Below are positions 1-7,015 of a stretch of DNA of 20,452 nt, one piece after another; position 1 is the stretch's first letter; every line of letters begins with the position of its first letter. Source of the DNA: RHKX01 sp964641695 (lineage in GTDB: Bacteria > Actinomycetota > Thermoleophilia > Solirubrobacterales > 70-9); the NCBI GenBank assembly GCA_964641695.1, contig CAZXKG010000045.1, positions 1 to 20,452 of the forward strand, given 5' to 3'. The notes under the pieces were generated by a model. That model worked only from the letters and a program-made list of their open reading frames with translations. It made no database searches and had not been told where the DNA came from. A program made the position numbers and the translations under genes.

Positions 1-160
1 AGGCGATCGCCTCCAGGGTGGCGCGGACGATCTGGGCGCGGCCGGTGCCGCGGGTGAGGCCGATCAGCGCGCCGCGCGCGTAGGGGTCCCAGTAGGGGGA
101 GCCGAGCCCGCGGCACCGGCCGCGCCCAGATCGTCCGCGCCACCCTGGAGGCGATCGCCT
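1..160. repeat. Fold-back inverted repeat at the window edge
   Basis: Bases 1-54 are the perfect reverse complement of bases 107-160; the 52-base loop (55-106) breaks the symmetry. Read on the minus strand, 106 to 1 gives authentic glycerol-kinase sequence (GSPYWDPYARGALIGLTRGT, then GRAQIVRATLEAIA), which should lie directly upstream of the plus-strand glpK sequence that resumes at 161. The same gene segment is therefore present twice in opposite orientations. A chimeric or fold-back contig end is the simplest explanation; a real inverted duplication that breaks glpK is less likely. Confidence 0.9.
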
Positions 161-498
161 ACCAGACCGCCGACGCCGTCCGCGCGCAGGAGGCTGCGAG
201 CGGCCGCCGGCTGACCGCCCTGCGAGCCGACGGCGGCGCGGTCGCCAACGGCTGGCTGATGCAGTTCCAGGCGGACATCCTCGGCGTGCCGGTGATCGTT
301 CCCGAGGTCGCCGAGACGACCGCGCTGGGCGCCGCGTACCTGGCCGGGATCGCAACCGGCCTCTGGGGCCTGGGCGGCGTCGAGGAGATGTGGCGCGAGC
401 GCGCGACCTACGAGCCCCGGATGTCCGTCGACGAGCGTGAATCCCTGCTCGCGCGCTGGCACCAGGCGGTGGAGCGCTCTCGCGGCTGGGCCGAGTGA
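106..498 (+). CDS. glpK: Glycerol kinase, C-terminal fragment (5' end missing)
   Basis: ATP-dependent glycerol kinase makes sn-glycerol-3-phosphate, the entry point to glycerol catabolism and the acceptor for phospholipid synthesis. Only about the last 130 residues are readable on the plus strand, against roughly 500 in the family. The FGGY C-terminal domain is recognisable by RGTGRAQIVRATLEAIAYQT, then LRADGGAVANGWLMQFQADI, then VPEVAETTALGAAYLAG, and a final helix ending RGWAE before TGA at 496-498. The reading frame is open upstream to 58, but bases before about 107 are a reverse-complement copy and do not encode the true preceding residues. Those residues (GSPYWDPYARGALIGLT) can be read on the minus strand. 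A convergent gene follows, with a hairpin between. Identity is confident from sequence memory of the family; the true start is outside the window. Confidence 0.92.
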   Translation, partial: ARGTGRAQIVRATLEAIAYQTADAVRAQEAASGRRLTALRADGGAVANGWLMQFQADILGVPVIVPEVAETTALGAAYLAGIATGLWGLGGVEEMWRERATYEPRMSVDERESLLARWHQAVERSRGWAE

Positions 499-506
499 GC
501 AGTTCA

Positions 507-541
507 CCGGCAGGGACAGGACCGAGTCCCACCCCTGCCGG
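507..541. terminator. Hairpin between convergent genes
   Basis: CCGGCAGGG (507-515) pairs perfectly with CCCTGCCGG (533-541). A nested GGGAC/GTCCC alternative lies inside. It sits 8 bases after the glpK stop and 18 bases before the stop of the convergent secreted-protein gene, so it could terminate transcription from both sides. No U-tract follows, which is common for actinobacterial terminators. Confidence 0.6.
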
Positions 542-558
542 CGCCACTGGACTTCTCG

Positions 559-1275
559 TCAGGCTCCGGGGGCGTTGGCCTCCCAGTCCCCCCAGTCGTC
601 GGTGGTTGCGCAGTCGGCGTCAGCCGCCTCGTCCCTCCACTTGTACCTGGCCGGAGGACCCCCGGCCGGGAGCGCGGTCTTGCCGTAGTTCCGGAGGAGG
701 AAGTGAACCTCGTACGAGCTGAGCCCCTGCTCGACTTCGCCCTCGACGCTCCAGATCCCACCGCCGGCCGCTTCGGTGATCTTCGTGAAGGATCCGGGGA
801 CCGCGAACGACCTCCTCTCGTTCCCGGTGTTCTGCGCGCCTCCGCCGACGCACTTGTAGGCGATGTTCGAGACCTTGATCCCGCTCACCTTCGTCGGCGC
901 GCTGTTCTTGATGGTGACGGTCATCTCGACCGTGGCCCCGGGCTCGTTGCCGAAGGCCCCCTTCAGCGTGAAGTCGCCGTTCAGCGACGGCGGCTTCGGC
1001 GGCTTCGGCTTCGGCTTCGGCTTGCCAGGCTTCTTCTTCCCGCCCTTCTTCCCCTTCTTGCAGCTCTTCTTCTTCCCGCCCTTGGCCTTGTAGGTGGACT
1101 TGGGGCTCGTCCCCTTCTTCCCGCCCTTCTTCTTGCAGCCCTTCTTGCTGGCGAGCTCCACTGCAGTCGCCGAGCCATCGGTCGATCCGGGCTGCTTCGC
1201 CGCATCGGCGCTCATGGCACCGACCAAGAACGCAGTGGCGAGCATCGCCGTGAACACGAGCATCGGTCTCTTCAT
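559..1275 (-). CDS. Secreted lysine-rich protein with C-terminal Ig-like domain
   Basis: Predicted 238-residue exported protein of unknown function. ATG at 1275 is chosen because it follows an AAGGGA Shine-Dalgarno-like run and starts a textbook signal peptide: MKR, then a hydrophobic core MLVFTAMLATAFLVGAM and an SADA-AK cleavage site. An upstream in-frame start would add 19 charged residues before the signal. The mature N-terminus (about 40-90) is very rich in Lys/Gly (KKGCKKKGGKKG) and is followed by a Lys-Pro spacer (KPKPKPKPPKPP). The rest (about 95-238) is a beta-rich domain with text like GATVEMTVTIKNSAPTKVSG, typical of DUF11/CARDB-type Ig folds, with two Cys (YKCVGG and DADCATT) that could form a disulfide. 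The basic stretch may bind wall polymers or nucleic acid, but that is speculation. It faces glpK tail to tail. Confidence 0.72.
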   Translation of the reverse strand: MKRPMLVFTAMLATAFLVGAMSADAAKQPGSTDGSATAVELASKKGCKKKGGKKGTSPKSTYKAKGGKKKSCKKGKKGGKKKPGKPKPKPKPPKPPSLNGDFTLKGAFGNEPGATVEMTVTIKNSAPTKVSGIKVSNIAYKCVGGGAQNTGNERRSFAVPGSFTKITEAAGGGIWSVEGEVEQGLSSYEVHFLLRNYGKTALPAGGPPARYKWRDEAADADCATTDDWGDWEANAPGA

Positions 1276-1483
1276 CGTTCCATCCCTTCCCCTGGCCCGA
1301 TCCGGGCCGAGCCGATCGAGTAGCCGCCGCATGGTAGTAGGGGGACTACAAGTCCGGCAATGGGAAACATGCCTCGACTATCGCCCGCGGTCAGGCGTCC
1401 TCCGAGATCCCCGGATGCGCATTCACACGGCCCGATGTGCCATCGACCCGTGCACGAGTCACACACGACGCGCGCGACACCCA

Positions 1484-1489
1484 TAGGGT
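1484..1489 (+). promoter_or_regulatory. Possible -10 box of a leaderless promoter
   Basis: TAGGGT fits TANNNT and lies 7 bases before the ATG at 1497, so transcription could start at or next to the start codon. No convincing -35 is visible. Its AGGG could instead act as a weak Shine-Dalgarno. The rest of 1276-1496, between the divergent genes, holds a small inverted repeat GTAGT (1334-1338)/ACTAC (1345-1349) and a GGCCCG-ATC-CGGGCC hairpin in the leader of the minus-strand gene. Confidence 0.35.
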
Positions 1490-1496
1490 TGGCTAC

Positions 1497-2597
1497 ATGG
1501 CCAAACACCCCGCCAAGCACCTTCTGACCGGCTTCCCCGGCTTCATCGGCAAGCGCCTCGTCGCGGCCCAGCTCGAGCGCGATCCCGATGCCCGGGTGAT
1601 CGCCCTGGTCGAGCCCCGCATGGTCGCCGCTGCCCAATCCGCCATCGAAGCCGCCGCCGCGATCGACCCCGAGCGGATCGAGATCATCCCCGGCGACATC
1701 GCCGAGCGACGGCTCGGGTTGGGCGATGAGGACTACGCCCGCCTGACCGCCGAGGTCTCCGTCGTCCACCACCTGGCAGCGATCTACGACCTCGCCGTCC
1801 CCGAGGAGATCGCGCAGAAGGTAAACGTCGACGGGACCGGGAACGTGCTCGAGCTCTGCCGCGACGTCGAGAAGCTCGAGCGCCTCAACTACGTCAGCAC
1901 CGCCTACGTGGCCGGCGACCGCACCGGGGTCGTCTACGAGCACGAGCTCGCCCTCGGCCAGAGCTTCAAGAACCACTACGAGTCGACCAAGTTCCAGGCC
2001 GAGGTCTGGGTTCGCGACGAGATGGACGCGATCCCGACCACGATCTACCGCCCGGCGATCGTCGTCGGCGACTCGCGGACGGGGGAGACCCAGAAGTTCG
2101 ACGGCCCCTACTACATGCTGCGTTTCATCTCGGCGAGCGCCGAGCGTCACATGCCGCTGGCCCACATCGGTCGCGGTGCCGTCCCGTTCAACGTCGTTCC
2201 GATCGACTTCATCGTCGAGTCGATGCTGGCGCTGGCGACGCTCCCCGAGGCGGTGGGGGAGACGGTCCATCTGTGCGATCCCAACCCGCTGCAGTCCGGC
2301 GACGTCTTCGGCCTGCTCGCCGAGCTCTACTCCGGCAAGTCCCCGAAGCTGCGGCTGCCCGCGCGCGCAGTCGCCGGCGCACTGCACCTCAAGCTCGTCC
2401 GCGAGATGTACGGCGGGACCCCGGCCGAGTCGATCCGCTACCTGAACCACCCGGTCCGCTACGACACCCGCCGCGCCACCGACCTGCTCGCCAAGGCCGG
2501 CCTGACCTGCCCCGGCTTCCGCGACTACGCTCCCAACATGGTCTCGTACTTCAAACTGCACGAGACCGACGACCGCTACGCCCCGACGCCCCACTAA
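1497..2597 (+). CDS. Extended SDR, thioester-reductase-like (NAD_binding_4 type)
   Basis: A 366-residue cytosolic NAD(P)-dependent oxidoreductase. The N-terminal Rossmann motif TGFPGFIG (about residues 11-18) has the Gly spacing of extended SDRs and of thioester-reductase/fatty-acyl-reductase domains. An acidic turn PGDIAE follows, then VHHLAAIYDL, NVDGTGNVLELC, the active-site Ser/Thr strand LNYVSTAYVAG, and the catalytic YESTK (Tyr161/Lys165). YRPAIVVGDSRTGET and a C-terminal substrate lobe complete the fold. Related domains reduce acyl-thioesters to aldehydes or alcohols, or modify acyl chains. A stand-alone protein with no carrier domain could act on acyl-CoA, but the substrate cannot be read from sequence. 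The ATG at 1497 is preferred because it sits directly before the Rossmann strand and after a TAGGGT box. The acyltransferase downstream, 199 bases away, suggests a lipid role. An NAD-dependent epimerase-like function is the main alternative. Confidence 0.82.
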   Translation: MAKHPAKHLLTGFPGFIGKRLVAAQLERDPDARVIALVEPRMVAAAQSAIEAAAAIDPERIEIIPGDIAERRLGLGDEDYARLTAEVSVVHHLAAIYDLAVPEEIAQKVNVDGTGNVLELCRDVEKLERLNYVSTAYVAGDRTGVVYEHELALGQSFKNHYESTKFQAEVWVRDEMDAIPTTIYRPAIVVGDSRTGETQKFDGPYYMLRFISASAERHMPLAHIGRGAVPFNVVPIDFIVESMLALATLPEAVGETVHLCDPNPLQSGDVFGLLAELYSGKSPKLRLPARAVAGALHLKLVREMYGGTPAESIRYLNHPVRYDTRRATDLLAKAGLTCPGFRDYAPNMVSYFKLHETDDRYAPTPH

Positions 2598-2623
2598 GGA
2601 TCTCTCGACCAACTCAAGTGTCA

Positions 2624-2792
2624 CGCCCCTGCTTCCACGTAACACCGAGCAACCGGGCAGACCGGACGCGAAGCGGAGGATCTGCCCGGCAGGTACCTGA
2701 ACGCGGCCAACTGACTGATGTCGCCCCTGCTTCCAGGTTTCACCGGCCAACCGACGGAAGCGGGCGCGAAGCGGAGCATTCCGTCGGCAGGT
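2624..2792 (+). promoter_or_regulatory. Tandem covarying stem-loop element in the plsC leader
   Basis: Two 71-base copies (2624-2694 and 2722-2792) are separated by 27 bases. Both begin CGCCCCTGCTTCCA, share CACCG then CAACCG, carry an identical GCGAAGCGGAG core, and end GGCAGGT. Each has a perfect 9-bp stem of different sequence: CCGGGCAGA/TCTGCCCGG (2653-2661/2681-2689) versus CCGACGGAA/TTCCGTCGG (2751-2759/2779-2787). Five of the nine pairs differ by compensatory changes, while the apical CGC-GAA-GCG loop is constant. The first CCTGC can also pair with the last GCAGG. In copy 2 that GCAGG (2787-2791) lies 5 bases before the ATG at 2797 and looks like its Shine-Dalgarno site, so folding could hide it. 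It may be a cis-regulatory RNA or an interspersed structured repeat. I do not recognise it as a known riboswitch. Confidence 0.7.
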
Positions 2793-2796
2793 GTTC

Positions 2797-3489
2797 ATGA
2801 AAGCTCAGCAGTACAAGGATCCCCGGCCGGCCGAGCTGTTCACGGAGTTCCACGAGCGGGCGCGGACCCGCGAGCCCGACAGCATCTACGAGGTGGTGCG
2901 GCTGATCACGACACCGATCTCGCTGGTGCTCTACCGGACCAGGGCGATCACCGTCGACAACGTCCCGGCGAGCGGCCCGGTGATCCTCGCCGCCAACCAC
3001 TTCTCCAACTACGACCACTTCCTCGCCGGGGTCTGGCTGCGCCGGAAGATCCGCTTCATGGCCAAGTCACAGCTCTTCGGCAACCCGATCATCAACTGGA
3101 TCTTCAGGCACGGAGGGGCCTTCCCGGTCCGCCGTGGCCACGCCGACGAGGAGGCGTTCAAGACCCTCCACGCGATCCTCGATCGCGGCGGCTGCATGAT
3201 GATCTACTGCGAGGGCGGCCGTTCCCGTACCGGCAAGATCGGCGAGTCGGCCAAGCCCGGTGTAGGGCGGGCGGCGCTCGAGTCCGGCGCCCCGGTGATC
3301 CCGGTGACGATTCACGGCTCGCAGGCAATCCGCCGCTTCGCGTTGCCGGCGATCACGATCCGCTACGGCGAGCCGATGCGCTTCGACCCCGTCTCTACTC
3401 CGACCCGAGAGCGGCAGCAGGAGGTCGCCGACCAGATCTTCGCTCAGATCAAGGCGCAGTACGAGGAGCTCGAGCGGGACTACTCGTAG
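2797..3489 (+). CDS. PlsC-family 1-acylglycerol-3-phosphate O-acyltransferase
   Basis: A 230-residue lysophospholipid acyltransferase-fold enzyme, expected to transfer an acyl chain from acyl-CoA or acyl-ACP to lysophosphatidic acid or a related lysolipid at the inner membrane. The catalytic H-X4-D motif is NHFSNYDHF (His68, Asp73). The acyl-acceptor site is EGGRSRTG (Glu139-Gly-Gly-Arg-Ser), with FPVRRG and VIPVTIHG as the other conserved blocks. Length matches compact bacterial PlsC proteins. ATG at 2797 is preferred over GTG at 2791 because GGCAGG lies at a usual distance from it and partly overlaps the GTG. That ribosome site is embedded in the 3' arm of the tandem stem-loop element, so translation may be controlled. 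The stop overlaps the end of the opposite-strand hydrolase by 10 bases. PlsC superfamily members also act on other lysolipids, so the exact substrate is open. Confidence 0.9.
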   Translation: MKAQQYKDPRPAELFTEFHERARTREPDSIYEVVRLITTPISLVLYRTRAITVDNVPASGPVILAANHFSNYDHFLAGVWLRRKIRFMAKSQLFGNPIINWIFRHGGAFPVRRGHADEEAFKTLHAILDRGGCMMIYCEGGRSRTGKIGESAKPGVGRAALESGAPVIPVTIHGSQAIRRFALPAITIRYGEPMRFDPVSTPTRERQQEVADQIFAQIKAQYEELERDYS

Positions 3490-4394
3490 CGCTCGGCGAG
3501 GGTCGGCCAGGCCTCGGGATCGTGGCTGGCGACGATCACCGACTGCGGGTAGCGCTGCTTGAACTGACTCAGCTCGCGGACCGATCGCTTCCACAGATGC
3601 ATGTCGAAGGCGCCGTGGGGCGGGTGTGCTCCCTCGATCTGGTCGAGCGTGTAGACCGAATCCGCGGCCAGCACCATGTCGCGGTCGCGGAGCCGGGCGA
3701 TCACCGAGCAGTGGCCCGCCGTGTGACCGGGCGTGAACGCGAGGCGGATGCTGCCGTCCCCGAGGAGATCGAAGGTGCGGCCGAACGTGGTGTAGGACGA
3801 GACGCCGGGTCCGTCGAAGTCGACGGTCCGGTAGTCGAACAGGTAGTCGAAGTGCGCGACGCGGTAGCCGTCCTTGCTCGGCCGCTTGGCGGTCGTCGCC
3901 GCTTCCCACTCGCGCTCGGAGATCACGAAGGTCGCGTCCGGGTAGTGCGTCATCCCCGAGGAGTGGTCGTAGTGGAGGTGCGTCATCACCACCGTGCCGA
4001 TCTCGCTCTCGTCGATCCCCTTCGCTCGCAGCCGCGAGGCGACGTCCCCGCCGGGCTCGACCTTGATCGGGGCCAGGCGCGAGAACAGCGGTCCGAGGTT
4101 GGCGGACGGCTTGCTGGATACCGAAGCGTGGAAACCCGTGTCGACGAGGATCTTCCCGGCGGTCGGATGGGTGATCAGGAAGGCGGGGACCGGCAACTCG
4201 AGCCAGCGACTGCGCGGGAGCCCGATACCCATCGCGCGCACCGTCGCGAGTCGGCCCCCCTTGCTCTTCAGCCATCCCGGGGGGGAGGACATGTAGCCAC
4301 CGAGGATCGGCTCGACGACCACCGTCGTGCCGTCCTTCCCGCCACCGGGCAGAGGCTCGCGGAGCGGCTTCGTGGTCGCCTTCAAGTTGCTCAT
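3480..4394 (-). CDS. Metallo-beta-lactamase-fold hydrolase (AHL-lactonase-like)
   Basis: A 304-residue zinc-dependent hydrolase of the MBL superfamily. Zinc ligands are clear: HLHYDHSSG (His139, His141, Asp143, His144), GHTAGH (ligand His near 224), AADSVY (Asp near 243) and the C-terminal ASHDPE (His). The order and the N-terminal ITHPTAGKILVDTGFH strand match the AttM/AiiA-like N-acyl-homoserine lactonase branch. Many members of that branch hydrolyse other lactones or esters, so quorum quenching is only one possibility. ATG at 4394 (MSNLKATT) is chosen; an open frame continues upstream but runs over the divergent SDR gene and becomes low-complexity Arg/Ser sequence. A TACCCT box on the minus strand (4411-4406) lies 11 bases before this ATG, so the mRNA may be almost leaderless. 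The end overlaps plsC by 10 bases without a terminator hairpin. Confidence 0.85.
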   Translation of the reverse strand: MSNLKATTKPLREPLPGGGKDGTTVVVEPILGGYMSSPPGWLKSKGGRLATVRAMGIGLPRSRWLELPVPAFLITHPTAGKILVDTGFHASVSSKPSANLGPLFSRLAPIKVEPGGDVASRLRAKGIDESEIGTVVMTHLHYDHSSGMTHYPDATFVISEREWEAATTAKRPSKDGYRVAHFDYLFDYRTVDFDGPGVSSYTTFGRTFDLLGDGSIRLAFTPGHTAGHCSVIARLRDRDMVLAADSVYTLDQIEGAHPPHGAFDMHLWKRSVRELSQFKQRYPQSVIVASHDPEAWPTLAERYE

Positions 4395-4470
4395 CGGGAC
4401 TGCTGAGGGTAGCCGCGCGCGCCGCCCGCGCCGGCGTCGCCTCCACCCACGCAAGTAGTCTGTCGCGCCG
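4395..4470. promoter_or_regulatory. Divergent promoter region, both sides near-leaderless
   Basis: This 76-base gap separates the minus-strand hydrolase and the plus-strand SDR. TAGTCT (4456-4461) lies 9 bases before the SDR ATG, and TACCCT on the minus strand (4411-4406) lies 11 bases before the hydrolase ATG. Both fit TANNNT. Neither start has a convincing Shine-Dalgarno, which supports leaderless initiation. No clear -35 boxes are visible. The shared gap would allow common control. Confidence 0.4.
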
Positions 4471-5325
4471 ATGGCGGAGGAGTCCCAGATCTTCAGGCCT
4501 GGCCTGCTGGAGGGGTCCGTCTGCATCGTCTCCGGGGTCGGATCGGGCTTGGGCCGCGAGACCGCGCTCGAGCTCGCTCGCCTTGGCGCGACCGTAGTCG
4601 GCTGCGGGCGGCGGCTCGAGCCACTGGAGGAGACGCGGGCGATGATCGCCGACGCGGGTGGGACGGCCGAGGTCGCGAGCGTCGACATCCGCGACGAGGA
4701 GGCGGTGGACGCCTTCGTCGGCGGCGCGGTCGAGCGTCACGGCAAGCTCGACCTGCTCGTCAACAACGCGGGCGGGCAGTTCCTCGCCCCGGCCGAGACG
4801 ATCAGCGCCAAGGGCTTCCGCACGGTCACCGAGCTCAACGTCCAGGGCACCTGGAACATGACCCACGCGGCGGCAACGAAGGCGTTCATCCCGCAGGAGC
4901 GCGGAAAGGTCGTGAGCATCACCCTCTCTCCCCACAACGGGATGCCGGGGATGGTCCACTCGGGCGCGGCACGGGCGGCGGTCGAGAACATGATGCGGAC
5001 CCTCTCGGTCGAGTGGGCGCGCTATGGGATCCTCCTCAACGCGATCGCCCCGGGTCAGTTCGCGACCGACACCTTCAACACCAAGTACCCGTCGGTGGTC
5101 GTCGAGTCGATGCCGAAGACGATCCCTCTCGGCCGCATGGGCAAGCCCGAGGAGGTCGCCTGGCTGATCGCCTTCCTCGCTTCGCCCGCGGGAGATTTCT
5201 TCAGTGGAGCGGTCATGACCCTGGACGGCGCTCGTGACAACTGGTTCGGCCCATGGCCACCGCCCATGCCGGGTGGAGAACCGGGGGAGGCGCCGGCCGA
5301 GGAACGGCGAAAGAACCCCCGATGA
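4471..5325 (+). CDS. SDR family, trans-2-enoyl-CoA / 2,4-dienoyl-CoA reductase-like
   Basis: A 284-residue classical SDR with NAD(P)-binding SGVGSGLG (about 22-29), an RR pair after the second strand (GCGRRLEP, favouring NADPH), DIRDEE, and NNAGG (from Asn98). The usual Tyr-X3-Lys is absent: the aligned block is VHSGAARAAVENM with His163 and Arg168. As I recall, peroxisomal trans-2-enoyl-CoA reductase (PECR) and the related dienoyl-CoA reductases carry this HSGAARA/HAGSAKA pattern. The following VEWARYGILLNAIAPG and LDGARDNW ending also suit that branch. It therefore probably reduces an enoyl-CoA double bond rather than oxidising an alcohol. The tail after about 255 is Pro/Gly/Glu-rich and has no obvious fold. 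Its TGA overlaps the ATG of the exporter (ATGA at 5322-5325), so the two are likely translationally coupled. Substrate assignment is by family only. Confidence 0.83.
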   Translation: MAEESQIFRPGLLEGSVCIVSGVGSGLGRETALELARLGATVVGCGRRLEPLEETRAMIADAGGTAEVASVDIRDEEAVDAFVGGAVERHGKLDLLVNNAGGQFLAPAETISAKGFRTVTELNVQGTWNMTHAAATKAFIPQERGKVVSITLSPHNGMPGMVHSGAARAAVENMMRTLSVEWARYGILLNAIAPGQFATDTFNTKYPSVVVESMPKTIPLGRMGKPEEVAWLIAFLASPAGDFFSGAVMTLDGARDNWFGPWPPPMPGGEPGEAPAEERRKNPR

Positions 5326-6866
5326 GCACCGGCACGAACAAGAACCTGGCACTGGCAGCGATGATCTGCGCGGTCGCGATGACCTTCATCGATCAGACGA
5401 TCGTCTCGATCGCGGTCCCGAGCCTGCAGAAGGACCTGGGGCTCGGCGAATCGGGCGTCCAGTGGGTGATCAACGGCTACCTGGTCGCGCTCGCGGCGCT
5501 CTTCGCGTTCGGCGGCAGGATCGCCGACATCGCCGGTCACAAGCGCATGGTGCTGATCGGCATCGTCATCTTCGCCGGCGCCTCCGCCCTCTGCGGGGCG
5601 ACGCCGACCGGCTCGATCGCCGAGGCCTGGCTGATCTTCTGGCGCGTGATCCAGGGCGCCGGCGCCGCGATCATGTTCCCGGCCGCGCTGGCGATCGTCG
5701 TCGCCGCGTTCCCCCAAGGCGAGCGCGGCAAGGCGATGGCGATCTTCTTCGGCATCGCCGGCGGCCTGACCGCGCTCGGCCCGCTCGCCGGCGGCTACCT
5801 GATCGACTGGACCTGGCGCGCGATCTTCTGGATCAACATCCCCGTCGCGCTGGCCGCGATCGGACTGACCTTCGCCGCCCGTCCCGACAACATCAAGCGG
5901 CCGGCCCCGATGGACTACCGCGGCGCGGTGCTGGCCGCCGGCGGCTTCGGCCTCGTCGTGCTCGGGCTGCAGCAGGCGGGCACCTGGGGCTGGGGGAGCA
6001 TCGCGACGATCGCGTCCCTGGTCCTCGGCGTCCTCTTCGTGATCGGCTTCGTCCGCACCGAGCTCGGCGCCGAGCATCCGTTGATCCAGCTGCGGATCTT
6101 CGCCAACAAGGCGTTCGCCGCCGACAACATCGTTCTCTTCCTGATCTCGATCGCGTTCGTGCCGATGTTCCTGTTCGCGAGCATGTACTCGCAGATCTCG
6201 CTCGGCTTCGACGCCAGCAACGCCGGCCTCTACATCGGCATCTTCTTCGGCGGGTTCGTCATCGCATCGCAGTGGGGAGGGCGGATCCTCGACAAGAAGG
6301 GCGCCCGTCCGGCGGTCGTCATGGGTTGTGCGATAGCCGCGATCGGCTTCTACCTGTGGGCGGATTCGATGACCGACCTCGCCTCCGCCGAGGAGTGGAA
6401 CCAATGGTGGCGGATCGCGATCGCCGGCGCCGGCACCGGCCTGATCCTGGGCCCGGTCACGACCGACGCGCTCAACCGCGCGCCGCAGAGCAGCTACGGC
6501 GAGGTGACCGGCATCACCCAGACGGTCCGCAACCTCGGCGCCAGCCTCGGCCTCGCGGTCCTCGGCACGATCCTGATCTCGCAGAACCGCTCGAACATCG
6601 AGGACTCCTTCGAGAAGCTCGGCGCGAGCAAGGAGGTGGCCGACGGGGTCGCCAACTCGATCACCCAGTCCGGAGGAGGCCAGGGCTCCGACGCCCTCGC
6701 CGCCGGCGGAGAGAAGGCGAAGGAGTACCTGGAGGCCGTCCAGCAGAGCGTCGCCCAGTCGATGGAGACGCTCTTCTACGGGATGGCGATCGCGATGGCG
6801 CTGGCCTGCGTCGTCGCCCTGATCAGGATCCCCGCGGGCAAGGCCCCCGAGGTCGGGATCAAGTAG
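5322..6866 (+). CDS. MFS exporter, DHA2 (14-TMS, EmrB/QacA-like) family
   Basis: A 514-residue inner-membrane proton-coupled drug or metabolite exporter. TM1 carries AMTFIDQTIVSIAVP, matching the DHA2 motif LDxTIVNVALP with Asp24. Motif A between TM2 and TM3 is GGRIADIAGHKR (about 64-75). The residues near 150-160 (GPLAGGYLIDWTWRAIFWIN) match the antiporter motif C and the following WRWIFxIN signature. Hydrophobicity and length suit 14 segments. A hydrophilic loop rich in Gly/Glu/Ala (about 430-480) precedes the last helix, as in many QacA-like proteins. The start is fixed by the ATGA overlap with the SDR stop and by GGCGAAAG upstream. Co-transcription suggests it exports a product, or a toxic relative, of the SDR reaction. 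Lipid-precursor exporters of actinobacteria also belong to DHA2, so drug resistance should not be assumed. Confidence 0.9.
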   Translation: MSTGTNKNLALAAMICAVAMTFIDQTIVSIAVPSLQKDLGLGESGVQWVINGYLVALAALFAFGGRIADIAGHKRMVLIGIVIFAGASALCGATPTGSIAEAWLIFWRVIQGAGAAIMFPAALAIVVAAFPQGERGKAMAIFFGIAGGLTALGPLAGGYLIDWTWRAIFWINIPVALAAIGLTFAARPDNIKRPAPMDYRGAVLAAGGFGLVVLGLQQAGTWGWGSIATIASLVLGVLFVIGFVRTELGAEHPLIQLRIFANKAFAADNIVLFLISIAFVPMFLFASMYSQISLGFDASNAGLYIGIFFGGFVIASQWGGRILDKKGARPAVVMGCAIAAIGFYLWADSMTDLASAEEWNQWWRIAIAGAGTGLILGPVTTDALNRAPQSSYGEVTGITQTVRNLGASLGLAVLGTILISQNRSNIEDSFEKLGASKEVADGVANSITQSGGGQGSDALAAGGEKAKEYLEAVQQSVAQSMETLFYGMAIAMALACVVALIRIPAGKAPEVGIK

Positions 6867-6877
6867 CCGCTTCCGTC

Positions 6878-6897
6878 CGCGTCCGCGCTGGGACGCG
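6878..6897 (+). terminator. Hairpin after the MFS gene
   Basis: CGCGTCC (6878-6884), loop GCGCTG, GGACGCG (6891-6897): a perfect 7-bp GC stem 11 bases after the exporter stop. No U-tract follows. It probably closes the SDR-exporter operon. Confidence 0.55.
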
Positions 6898-7015
6898 CCG
6901 GGCTGGATCGGCGCTCTCGAGATTGCGGCCGAGCAAGTTCCGCTGAGTAGGCTTGGCGACCGGGTCACGAGTCTCGACCCTGCTTGTGCTGAACCGGCGA
7001 GAGGGAGCGATCCGT

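Noticed and set aside
2624..2792. CRISPR-like tandem repeat
   Set aside because: There are only two 71-base copies, internally variable in a compensatory way, with no third repeat and no cas genes. A structured element fits better.
3067..5352. A 760-codon minus-strand open frame across plsC, the MBL hydrolase and the SDR
   Set aside because: It overlaps three confident genes in other frames and its translation is low-complexity Arg/His/Asp sequence.
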